Shown here piece after piece: positions 1 through 4,784 of a stretch of 6,635 bases of DNA. Location of the stretch: the NCBI GenBank assembly GCA_021200395.1, contig JAJQGQ010000203.1:1-6635 (forward strand), in the 5' to 3' direction. Position 1 is the first letter of the stretch, and each line of letters starts with the position of its first letter. Under the pieces are notes generated by a model that saw nothing but the letters and a program-made list of their open reading frames with translations, had not been told where the DNA came from and ran no database searches. Source of the DNA: Erysipelotrichaceae bacterium (lineage in GTDB: Bacteria > Bacillota_I > Bacilli_A > Erysipelotrichales > Coprobacillaceae). Made by a program: the position numbers and the translations under genes.

Positions 1-316
1 CACTAATATCATTAAATACAATATTAGTGACTTCTTCTAATAAATCATTCAGTTTATAATATTTATCATAGTAAATCATAATGCAATCATTTTTTTGAAT
101 TTCTTCATTAACTTCTTGAATTTCTTTTTTTATATCATCTAATGATATATAAGAATCATATTGTCTTAAACGATAATAATCTTCCATGAGACTTTGATGC
201 CTTGAAAGTAAAGCCAATGTTTTGGTATCATTTAAAGCTTTATTAGCATTGATATAAGATTGATAAATATCATCATTTTTTATAGCATCTACAAGTTCAT
301 TAATAATTTCAAACAT
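1..316 (-). CDS. ylbF: YlbF-family regulator, N-terminal part (3' end beyond window)
   Basis: The frame starts at ATG 316 behind an AGGAGA Shine-Dalgarno and stays open for 105 codons to the window edge. The protein begins MFEIINELVDAIKNDD and is highly charged and helical; its last visible part (YKLNDLLEEVTNIVFNDIS) matches the usual C-terminal segment of the YlbF/YmcA (Com_YlbF) family, whose members are about 115-150 residues. In Bacillus subtilis, YlbF acts in the cytoplasm with YmcA and YaaT in the Y-complex, which modulates RNase Y-dependent mRNA turnover and affects competence, biofilm formation and sporulation. Here it follows a YlbE-like and a YlbD-like gene, the same order as ylbD-ylbE-ylbF in Bacillus, which strengthens the call. 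The start lies 8 nt after the preceding stop, and that stop codon abuts the ribosome-binding site, so the genes are probably co-translated. Only one cysteine is visible (near residue 86), so the Fe-S ligands known from the Bacillus complex cannot be assessed. Confidence 0.75.
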   Translation of the reverse strand, partial: MFEIINELVDAIKNDDIYQSYINANKALNDTKTLALLSRHQSLMEDYYRLRQYDSYISLDDIKKEIQEVNEEIQKNDCIMIYYDKYYKLNDLLEEVTNIVFNDIS

Positions 317-324
317 ATATTCTC

Positions 325-510
325 CTATATTAACATATCTATCATTTGTATTAAAGTTCCTATTTTTGATAGATAATCATTCATACTACAATGGTTATCT
401 AAACGATATTGACTCATAAAACGATCCATTTGTTCAGGATATCTAGATAATATAAGATACCACTTAGGATGCATTCTCATATATTGCATCATATCTTCAT
501 TAATCATCAT
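325..510 (-). CDS. ylbE: YlbE-like small protein (61 aa)
   Basis: A 61-residue protein. Its central stretch, HPKWYLILSRYPEQM, matches the conserved P-x-W-Y-x-x-L-S-R-x-P signature of the YlbE-like family, small cytoplasmic proteins of unknown function in Bacillus and relatives (about 80 aa in B. subtilis). Its position between YlbD-like and YlbF-like genes agrees. Two adjacent ATG codons (510 and 507) overlap the end of the upstream gene by 11 or 8 nt, and there is no clear Shine-Dalgarno just before them, only a purine-rich stretch further upstream. Translation therefore probably depends on coupling to the preceding gene. The biochemical role is unknown, and I infer none beyond the neighbourhood association with YlbF. 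Confidence 0.7.
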   Translation of the reverse strand: MMINEDMMQYMRMHPKWYLILSRYPEQMDRFMSQYRLDNHCSMNDYLSKIGTLIQMIDMLI

Positions 511-802
511 ACCACGAAGATGTCTTTTCTTCTTTTAGCATAAAAGCTGATAATAAGCTTAATACTTGTTGTAATCCTTCAAATGTTTTCGAAAGAGCTT
601 CTAAATCAATATTCTTTAAAATATCTAATAAATATGATAAATCATTATGATTATCCTTTTTATATGGTTCCCATATTTTATCATCTTCACCATATAAAAT
701 ATAATATTCATAAAGCTGTTGCCAGCTATAACGTCCACTTTCTACTTCATCTCTAATAGATGGAATTGTCCTTATAAAGGATTTAAAACTATCAATATTC
801 AT
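500..802 (-). CDS. ylbD: YlbD-like putative coat protein (100 aa)
   Basis: The chosen start is ATG 802 (MNIDSFKSFIRTIPSIRDEV), preceded by AGGTGAG. An in-frame TTG 36 nt upstream would add 12 residues but has weaker support. The N-terminal 55 residues follow the YlbD pattern: F-K-x-F near the start, a P...V-x-x-G block, then Y-S-W-Q-Q-L-Y-E-x-Y, L-Y-G-E-D-D and I-W-E-P-Y. The remainder is a helical, Leu-rich segment (SYLLDILKNIDLEALSKTFE) ending in SSWYDD. B. subtilis YlbD is about 130 aa and is annotated as a putative spore coat protein; the function is not well established. The gene follows the SEDS gene by 28 nt and overlaps the YlbE-like gene, so it is inside the leftward operon. The family call is good, and a coat location is only a family annotation. 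Confidence 0.72.
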   Translation of the reverse strand: MNIDSFKSFIRTIPSIRDEVESGRYSWQQLYEYYILYGEDDKIWEPYKKDNHNDLSYLLDILKNIDLEALSKTFEGLQQVLSLLSAFMLKEEKTSSWYDD

Positions 803-830
803 ATTCTCACCTATTGTAGCATATGACAAA

Positions 831-2063
831 TTATTCAATTTGTGCTTTTAAAAGATCACGATTATATTTAGCGATAATAGATTGACAAATACCCAAACCT
901 ATCATTGAAGCCCATAAAGAAGAACCACCATAAGATATAAGCAGTAAAGGAACCCCCGTCATCGGAATAAATCCTGAAACACCACCAACATTAATAATCA
1001 AATGAGCAAAGAAATATAAACCAACACCATAAAGTATTAGCTTACTCTTAGTATCTTTCATCTTTAAGCCGTATTGAAAGAGTCGATATATAATAATACA
1101 ATAAGGAATTAAAAACATTAAAAAACCAACTAAACCTAATTCTTCATAAATAATAGCTGCAATAAAATCATTATGTGATTCAGGAATAAAACCATATTTT
1201 TGTTGGCTACTACCAAACCCTAAACCAAATAAACCTCCATTAGAAAAAGCAATCATTGAATTAACTAATTGATAACCATCACCCAAAGCATCTCCCAAAG
1301 GATTTAACCATGTTGTAAAACGAGCTAATTGATGTGATTTTAAGACAAATCCCGCCAAAAAAGCAAATACTACACAGGCTGCAACTAATAATATCGATAC
1401 AACTTTCTTAAACTTACGATAAAAAGGTCTTGGTGTAACATAAAATAATCCCATACATATAAAAGCTATAATCAAGGCACTACCTAAATCACTTTGTAAC
1501 AATCCGACTACCCCAAACACAGCAACACAAGCAATAATCGGTCTTATAATACAATACCATATTTTACGCAAATACATATTATGACGTTTTTCAGTTGAAA
1601 TATTTTTAGGAATAACACAATATTCTTCAATTTCGCCAAAATGATAAGATAAAAATAAGATTAAGATAATCTTCATAAATTCTGATGATTGAATAGTAAA
1701 GGATCCAATATGTATCCATGCCTTAGAACCATTAACATCATCAAAAAATAAACAAACAAGCAACAACACAAAACCAATCAAATAAAGAATCCAAGTAGAA
1801 TATTCATTAATCCATGATTTTTTAAAGCATCGTGTAAAAAATATCATAATCGCTAAACCAAATAAAACAAATAACGCTTGTTTTGTCATATTCATAATAG
1901 CATAATTAGCACCATATTTTGCGGTAGAACCAACAGAAGCACTACCAATCATAATGATTCCAAAAATAGATAAAAAAATAACACAAAAATAAATTGGACG
2001 ATCAACACCACGACTTCTAAATATTTTTCTAATTAAATCTATAATATATCGTATTCTTTTCAT
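831..2063 (-). CDS. ftsW: SEDS-family peptidoglycan glycosyltransferase (FtsW/RodA/SpoVE type)
   Basis: A 410-residue polytopic membrane protein of normal length for the SEDS family. SEDS proteins polymerise lipid II into glycan strands together with a class B penicillin-binding protein. Visible landmarks are GSKAWIHIGSFTIQSSEFMK (about 112-131), QSDLGSAL (190-197), the large extracellular-loop motif FGSSQQKYGFIPESHNDFI (283-301, with the catalytic Asp equivalent at about 299), EELGLVG (307-313) and GVPLLLISYGGSS (370-382). Hydrophobic segments recur along the protein and the cytoplasmic N-terminus is basic. The start ATG overlaps the upstream UPF0223 stop by 4 nt (ATGA), indicating translational coupling. 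FtsW (division), RodA (elongation) and SpoVE (spore cortex) cannot be told apart with certainty by reading. Proximity to ylb genes resembles the region containing ftsW in Bacillus, so FtsW is favoured and the symbol is provisional. Confidence 0.88.
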   Translation of the reverse strand: MKRIRYIIDLIRKIFRSRGVDRPIYFCVIFLSIFGIIMIGSASVGSTAKYGANYAIMNMTKQALFVLFGLAIMIFFTRCFKKSWINEYSTWILYLIGFVLLLVCLFFDDVNGSKAWIHIGSFTIQSSEFMKIILILFLSYHFGEIEEYCVIPKNISTEKRHNMYLRKIWYCIIRPIIACVAVFGVVGLLQSDLGSALIIAFICMGLFYVTPRPFYRKFKKVVSILLVAACVVFAFLAGFVLKSHQLARFTTWLNPLGDALGDGYQLVNSMIAFSNGGLFGLGFGSSQQKYGFIPESHNDFIAAIIYEELGLVGFLMFLIPYCIIIYRLFQYGLKMKDTKSKLILYGVGLYFFAHLIINVGGVSGFIPMTGVPLLLISYGGSSLWASMIGLGICQSIIAKYNRDLLKAQIE

Positions 2064-2320
2064 CTTAAATCAATCCAATCATTATCTTTAGCCATTTGGA
2101 TAGCTTTATATATAGAATAACCAGAAGCTTCTTGAAAAGCCTGATCAAACTTTTTTTGTTCACTCTTAGAATCAACAATTTTTATATATTTTTGATAGCA
2201 CTCCATAAGTTCAGTCTTTGTAATACCTTCTTCATAAGCTTTTTCAACAGCATTATATAAAGACATAACATCTATCACTTCATCTGTACTCCAACTATAA
2301 TCTAATGGATAATCGTACAT
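2060..2320 (-). CDS. UPF0223 family protein (YktA-like, 86 aa)
   Basis: The start is ATG 2320, giving MYDYPLDYSWSTDEVIDVM, the typical N-terminus of UPF0223 proteins (Y-P-L-D-Y-S-W-S/T-x-E-E). Later conserved blocks are VEKAYEEGI, LMECYQKYIKIVDSKSEQKK and FQEASGYSIYKAIQMAK. The Shine-Dalgarno AGGGGTGA sits 4-5 nt before this ATG. A further in-frame ATG about 30 nt upstream would overlap the predicted -10 element and is rejected. Family members are about 90 aa, soluble, and of unknown molecular function. It is the first gene of the leftward operon and overlaps the SEDS gene start by 4 nt, so its expression is tied to a cell-wall polymerase; that link is positional only. Confidence 0.85.
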   Translation of the reverse strand: MYDYPLDYSWSTDEVIDVMSLYNAVEKAYEEGITKTELMECYQKYIKIVDSKSEQKKFDQAFQEASGYSIYKAIQMAKDNDWIDLR

Positions 2321-2341
2321 TTTATCACCCCTTGATTTCAT

Positions 2342-2370
2342 ATTATACATGATATCTTTGAAAATTTAAA
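2342..2370 (-). promoter_or_regulatory. Sigma-A-like promoter of the UPF0223-SEDS-ylb operon
   Basis: On the minus strand, TTTAAA (-35, 4 of 6 matches) is followed after 17 nt by a perfect TATAAT (-10, at 2347-2342). Transcription would begin near 2335 and leave a leader of only about 15 nt, just enough to hold the ribosome-binding site of the UPF0223 gene. This supports ATG 2320 as the start. Confidence 0.5.
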
Positions 2371-2438
2371 TAATAAATAGGTAGAAACCCTAGCAATTTT
2401 CAATGGAATGAATACTTTAAAATGAAAGGAGGATAGTT

Positions 2439-2603
2439 ATGAACGGATGCTATAATTATGGCAGTTGTGGTTATTATCCTGTTTATGGGTATAATCCATT
2501 TAGCTGTGGTCATTCATTTGGTGGCAATGGTGGTACTTGGTTTGCGATTGTCCTTGTTGTCTTCTTATTATTGATTATCTGTGGATGTACAAAAGTATGC
2601 TAG
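2439..2603 (+). CDS. Small Gly/Tyr/Cys-rich protein with C-terminal membrane segment (54 aa, YjcZ-like)
   Basis: A 54-codon ORF starting at ATG 2439, preceded by a near-ideal AAAGGAGGA at 2425-2433. The first 32 residues are rich in Gly, Tyr, Asn and Cys (MNGCYNYGSCGYYPVYGYN). The last third is one membrane-spanning helix (FAIVLVVFLLLIICG) ending in CTKVC. The design, a Gly/Tyr-rich head followed by a short F-A-[LI]-[IV]-V-L-hydrophobic helix, is that of the YjcZ/SscA-type small sporulation proteins of Firmicutes; the precise family is not certain. Five cysteines in 54 residues (4, 10, 23, 48, 50, plus 54 at the end, six in all) is unusual for that family and could allow disulfide cross-linking. 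A hairpin terminator overlaps its stop codon, so it is probably a monocistronic unit, divergent from the operon on its left. A sporulation role is inference. Confidence 0.7.
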   Translation: MNGCYNYGSCGYYPVYGYNPFSCGHSFGGNGGTWFAIVLVVFLLLIICGCTKVC

Positions 2604-2621
2604 ATTTTCTAGCATATTTTT
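2596..2621 (+). terminator. Intrinsic terminator of the 54-aa gene
   Basis: The perfect 9-bp stem TATGCTAGA / TCTAGCATA has a 3-nt loop and is followed by five T residues, then CATTTTATT. The 5' arm includes the stop codon of the small gene. Confidence 0.75.
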
Positions 2622-2628
2622 CATTTTA

Positions 2629-2658
2629 TTGGTAATCATCTCTATTTTATGTTAGAAT
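2629..2658 (+). promoter_or_regulatory. Promoter of the peptide deformylase gene
   Basis: TTGGTA (-35) is separated by 18 nt from TAGAAT (2653-2658), which carries an extended -10 TG (TGTTAGAAT). The predicted transcript starts near 2665, directly before the ribosome-binding site at 2666-2672. The preceding terminator makes a separate promoter necessary. Confidence 0.45.
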
Positions 2659-2677
2659 AACATGCGAGGTGGAAGAA

Positions 2678-3247
2678 ATGTTATTAATGAAGGATATTAT
2701 AGAAGATAACGATTCGCTTATTAGGGAAAAGTCATTACCTGTTGAGATGCCTTTGAGTCAAGAAGATGAACAATTATTATTAGATATGCATCAATTTCTT
2801 GTTTATTCTCAAGATGAAGAGAAATGCGAAGAATATGATTTAAGACCAGCTGTAGGTATAGCTGCTATTCAACTTGGGATACCAAAAAGAATGTGTGCCA
2901 TTCATGTTCTTACATATGATAGTGATGGGAATCTAAAGAAGTCTGATGATTATGCCTTGGTTAATCCCAAAATTATCTCTTATACAGAAAAAGAATCTTA
3001 TTTAAAAGATGGTGAAGGATGCTTAAGTGTCAATTATGAAGTTGAGGGTGTTGTTCCTCGACATGCTAAAGTTACCGTTAAAGCATATGATGTTTTAACT
3101 CATCAAGATGTCACTATTGTCGCAAGAGGTTTCTTATCTATATGTTTACAACATGAATTAGATCATTTTGAAGGTATTCTATTTTATGACTATATTAATA
3201 AAGATGATCCTGTCAAATATATTCCTGATGCAATGGTCATAGAATAA
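2678..3247 (+). CDS. def: Peptide deformylase, type 2
   Basis: A 189-residue peptide deformylase, the cytoplasmic metalloenzyme that removes the N-formyl group from nascent proteins. All three family motifs are present: motif 1 as VGIAAIQLG (59-67, with Gln65), motif 2 as EGCLS (113-117, with metal ligand Cys115) and motif 3 as QHELDH (158-163, with ligands His159 and His163 and catalytic Glu160). The insert before motif 1 and the length fit the Gram-positive type 2 enzymes. ATG 2678 is chosen because AGGTGG lies 5 nt before it and because MLLMKDII matches the usual type 2 N-terminus; the in-frame GTG 9 nt upstream overlaps the ribosome-binding site. Motif 1 has Ala58 where the first Gly is common, a mild variation. 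It stands alone, with no methionyl-tRNA formyltransferase gene beside it. Confidence 0.93.
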   Translation: MLLMKDIIEDNDSLIREKSLPVEMPLSQEDEQLLLDMHQFLVYSQDEEKCEEYDLRPAVGIAAIQLGIPKRMCAIHVLTYDSDGNLKKSDDYALVNPKIISYTEKESYLKDGEGCLSVNYEVEGVVPRHAKVTVKAYDVLTHQDVTIVARGFLSICLQHELDHFEGILFYDYINKDDPVKYIPDAMVIE

Positions 3248-3248
3248 A

Positions 3249-3274
3249 ACGAGCTGATTTTCAGCTCGTTTTTT
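3249..3274. terminator. Bidirectional terminator between def and the flavodoxin-like gene
   Basis: The perfect 9-bp stem ACGAGCTGA / TCAGCTCGT has a 3-nt loop. It is followed on the plus strand by six T residues and on the minus strand by TTTTATTCT, so it can end both convergent transcripts. The minus-strand stop codon (3275-3273) overlaps the T-run. Confidence 0.85.
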
Positions 3275-3698
3275 AGTAATAATGATTACATATATTAACC
3301 ATATCTTCTATATAAACACGTCCACCAGAAATAATATCATCACTAAGTACTGCCTTGCGTTTTAAACTTTTTTTACATGAGTAGGTTTCTCTCATTAAAG
3401 GTAAATCATTAATATGACATAAAGTGATAATATCATCCATCATCTTTGTTTTAAAACAAAATAAATTAAATAAAGCAAGATTCTTTATATGATCACGAGA
3501 TAACTTAGAAATAAATTCTTCTAATTCCTTATCTTTAATACAAAAATATTCTTCAAAACCAATGACCAATAAATCAATATCCTCATTAAAATCAAAATCT
3601 GTAAGTGGCTTTGCATAAGTACGCACATATCTTGCCATATCTTGAGCCAAAAGTTTTCCGTTTTTACAATGTGAAGTATAAACAACTTGAACTTTCAT
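3273..3698 (-). CDS. Flavodoxin-like protein, degenerate phosphate-binding loop (141 aa)
   Basis: The start ATG 3698 is preceded by AGGGGTGG. The protein begins MKVQVVYTSHCKNGKLLAQDMARYV, a beta-strand, loop and helix layout like the first unit of flavodoxins. The hydrophobic strand DLLVIGFEEYF (about 42-52) and KNLALFNLFCF (72-82) correspond to the next Rossmann-type strands. The length (141 aa) is normal for short-chain flavodoxin-fold proteins. The usual FMN phosphate loop T-x-T-G-x-T is not intact: TSHCKNGK replaces it, so FMN binding is doubtful. Cysteines occur at about 11, 53, 81, 94, 108 and 137. The gene converges with def and shares its terminator. A candidate 18-codon ORF overlaps its start by 4 nt. 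The fold assignment is moderate and no reaction is proposed. Confidence 0.5.
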   Translation of the reverse strand: MKVQVVYTSHCKNGKLLAQDMARYVRTYAKPLTDFDFNEDIDLLVIGFEEYFCIKDKELEEFISKLSRDHIKNLALFNLFCFKTKMMDDIITLCHINDLPLMRETYSCKKSLKRKAVLSDDIISGGRVYIEDMVNICNHYY

Positions 3699-3751
3699 AT
3701 AACCACCCCTAAAACAATTATAAAAAGAATATGTGAACTGAATTTAAACAT
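3695..3751 (-). CDS. Possible 18-aa hydrophobic peptide upstream of the flavodoxin-like gene
   Basis: ATG 3751 opens an 18-codon frame encoding MFKFSSHILFIIVLGVVI. AAGGTGAT lies 4 nt before the ATG, an excellent ribosome-binding site. The stop TGA overlaps the start of the flavodoxin-like gene in the ATGA arrangement. The product would be one short membrane-seeking helix with a single Lys near its N-terminus. It could be a real micropeptide, a coupling leader, or coincidence, since part of the coding sequence also carries the downstream ribosome-binding site (codons GGG GTG GTT). The good start signal and exact overlap favour translation, but coding use cannot be judged from 18 codons. Confidence 0.35.
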   Translation of the reverse strand: MFKFSSHILFIIVLGVVI

Positions 3752-3758
3752 CTTTATC

Positions 3759-3785
3759 ACCTTTTAAAAATAATGACATAATATA
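3759..3785 (+). promoter_or_regulatory. Candidate mother-cell (sigma E/K-type) promoter of the cotJ operon
   Basis: CATAATATA at 3777-3785 fits the CATA-N3-TA -10 pattern shared by sigma K and, loosely, sigma E promoters. An AC dinucleotide in CACC lies 16 nt upstream (3759-3760), as in sigma K -35 regions. The B. subtilis cotJ operon is sigma E-dependent, and a good sigma E -35 is not evident here, so which factor acts is open. The site is just before the AAGGAGGT of the first coat gene and also lies in the upstream region of the divergent flavodoxin-like gene. Confidence 0.4.
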
Positions 3786-3802
3786 TCGTGAAGGAGGTCC
3801 TT

Positions 3803-4183
3803 ATGAATTATAATGTCAATTATTTTACACCTAATCAACCCATGCTCTTTGAACCACAAGAAGCACTAACTTTAGGAAATCTCTTTAAAAATCTCTATAT
3901 GAGTTATAAAGGTTTTTCTAATTATTATTTACAGCCATCAAACGAGAGACAAAAAGCTTTATTAACATTACAAATCTATGAATTTGTCGCCCATGAATTG
4001 AATTTATATCTTGATTTATATGCTGATGATGAAGCTATGCTTCAGTTGTTTAAAGAGAATACAAAGAAAGCACACGAAGCTAGAAAACAATTTGTAGAAA
4101 TGTATGGCGAAATAGAAGTACGTGAAACAAATGGTATGCACTTTGATTGGATTGAAGGCCCTTGGCCTTGGGAATTTCAATGA
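3803..4183 (+). CDS. cotJB: Spore coat CotJA-CotJB fusion protein (126 aa)
   Basis: The start is ATG 3803 behind AAGGAGGT; an in-frame GTG at 3788 overlaps that site and is rejected. Residues 47-126 are a complete CotJB: ALLTLQIYEFVAHELNLYLD, then the D-D of YADDE, then YGEIEVRE, ending in FDWIEGPWPWEFQ with the family's P-W-P-W-E terminus. Residues 1-46 (YFTPNQPMLFEPQEALTLG, then LFKNLYMSYKGF) match the CotJA pattern P-x-Q-x-x-x-x-[FY]-x-P-x-x-A/G-L-x-x-G-x-[LI]-F-x-x-L. CotJB alone is normally about 85-90 aa and CotJA is a separate upstream gene, so this looks like a fusion of the two. CotJ proteins form part of the inner spore coat together with the CotJC manganese-catalase-like protein, whose gene follows 12 nt later. 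Confidence 0.8.
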   Translation: MNYNVNYFTPNQPMLFEPQEALTLGNLFKNLYMSYKGFSNYYLQPSNERQKALLTLQIYEFVAHELNLYLDLYADDEAMLQLFKENTKKAHEARKQFVEMYGEIEVRETNGMHFDWIEGPWPWEFQ

Positions 4184-4195
4184 GGAGGAAAAGAA

Positions 4196-4618
4196 ATGTG
4201 GATTTATTCTAAGAAACTGCAATATCCAATTGCCATTAAAAACAAAGATTTATCAATGGCAAAATATATTATTACACAATTTGGTGGACCAAATGGTGAA
4301 TTAGCTGCTTCTCAACGTTACCTAGCACAACGCTATACAATGCCAGATGATCAAGGAAAAGCATTACTCACCGATATTGGTACTGAAGAATTAGCACATA
4401 TGGAAATGATATGTACTATTGTTTATCAATTAACAAGTGACGTATCTATCGAAGAAATAAAAGCGGCAGGTTTACAAAGTTATTACACTGATCATGGTTG
4501 TGGCTTATTCCCAGTGGATGCTTCTGGTACACCATTTAATGCGATATGTTTTGCTTCCTTGGGTGATCCTGTGGCAGATATTGCAGAATCAATGGCTGCT
4601 GATGGTGCAATCTTGTAA
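4196..4618 (+). CDS. cotJC: CotJC spore coat manganese-catalase-like protein, C-terminally truncated by element insertion
   Basis: The start ATG 4196 has GAGGAGG before it, overlapping the fusion gene's stop. Residues 1-135 are clear CotJC: MWIYSKKLQYPI, GGPNGELAASQRYLAQRYTMPD, LLTDIGTEELAHMEMI and GDPVADIAESMAA. Manganese-catalase ligand equivalents Glu35, Glu65 and His68 are present. CotJC is normally about 190 residues, and the helix expected after residue 135 (of the form AAE-x-KAR-x-x-Y) should supply the fourth ligand, with a later Glu/His helix supplying the fifth. Instead the frame reads D-G-A-I-L and stops at codon 140, so about 50 residues are missing and the di-manganese centre cannot form. 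There is no decay elsewhere in the frame, the promoter and ribosome-binding site are intact, and a convergent serine recombinase follows 166 nt later. This is the intact 5' part of a gene split by a site-specific element, not a random pseudogene. Confidence 0.9.
   Translation: MWIYSKKLQYPIAIKNKDLSMAKYIITQFGGPNGELAASQRYLAQRYTMPDDQGKALLTDIGTEELAHMEMICTIVYQLTSDVSIEEIKAAGLQSYYTDHGCGLFPVDASGTPFNAICFASLGDPVADIAESMAADGAIL
4592..4606. other. Inferred hybrid attachment site (element-cotJC junction)
   Basis: Codons 133-135 (ATG GCT GCT, 4592-4600) still match CotJC, while codons from about 136-137 onward do not. The crossover therefore lies at or within a few bases of GCTGCTGATG (4595-4604). Large serine recombinases exchange strands at a 2-bp core. 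Which dinucleotide it is cannot be fixed without the opposite junction. Confidence 0.6.
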
Positions 4619-4624
4619 GCACAA

Positions 4625-4663
4625 CAATTAACCACTTTATTTGTGTTATGCAAATGGTTATTG
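4625..4663. repeat. Nested inverted repeat just inside the element end
   Basis: CAATTAACCA (4625-4634) pairs with TGGTTATTG (4655-4663) with one bulged base. Inside lies a second perfect repeat, ATTTG (4639-4643) with CAAAT (4651-4655). It begins about 20 nt inside the inferred crossover, where the recombinase-binding arm of an attP half-site would be. It lacks a U-run consistent with a normal terminator. Confidence 0.5.
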
Positions 4664-4714
4664 CTAAAAGAAAGTTTTATTTTTAACTTATAGCATATTA
4701 ATATTTTTAGCAAT
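4660..4714. repeat. 10-bp inverted repeat ATTGCTAAAA ... TTTTAGCAAT
   Basis: Perfect arms at 4660-4669 and 4705-4714 are separated by 35 nt of AT-rich sequence. The spacing is too long for a terminator loop. The repeat lies between the element end and the recombinase stop and may be an accessory protein-binding site. Confidence 0.4.
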
Positions 4715-4784
4715 TTTTAGTCGTTTATTCATGTTTTAATAAATCAAAAATTCAAATAGAAATCATTTTTATACAAACTAGCAG

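Noticed and set aside
4016..4222. Minus-strand ORF of 68 codons opposite the CotJ fusion
   Set aside because: It is antisense to a well-supported coat gene, has no good ribosome-binding site, and resembles no known family.
4122..4304. Plus-strand 60-codon ORF in another frame across the cotJB-cotJC junction
   Set aside because: It overlaps both real genes out of frame, and both have clear homology and start signals.
4492..4713. Minus-strand 73-codon ORF over the cotJC end
   Set aside because: Half of it is the shadow of cotJC and the rest is AT-rich att-region DNA, with no family resemblance.
4625..4714. Inverted repeats downstream of cotJC as a transcription terminator
   Set aside because: The stems are bulged or have a 35-nt loop, and no T-run follows closely on either strand.
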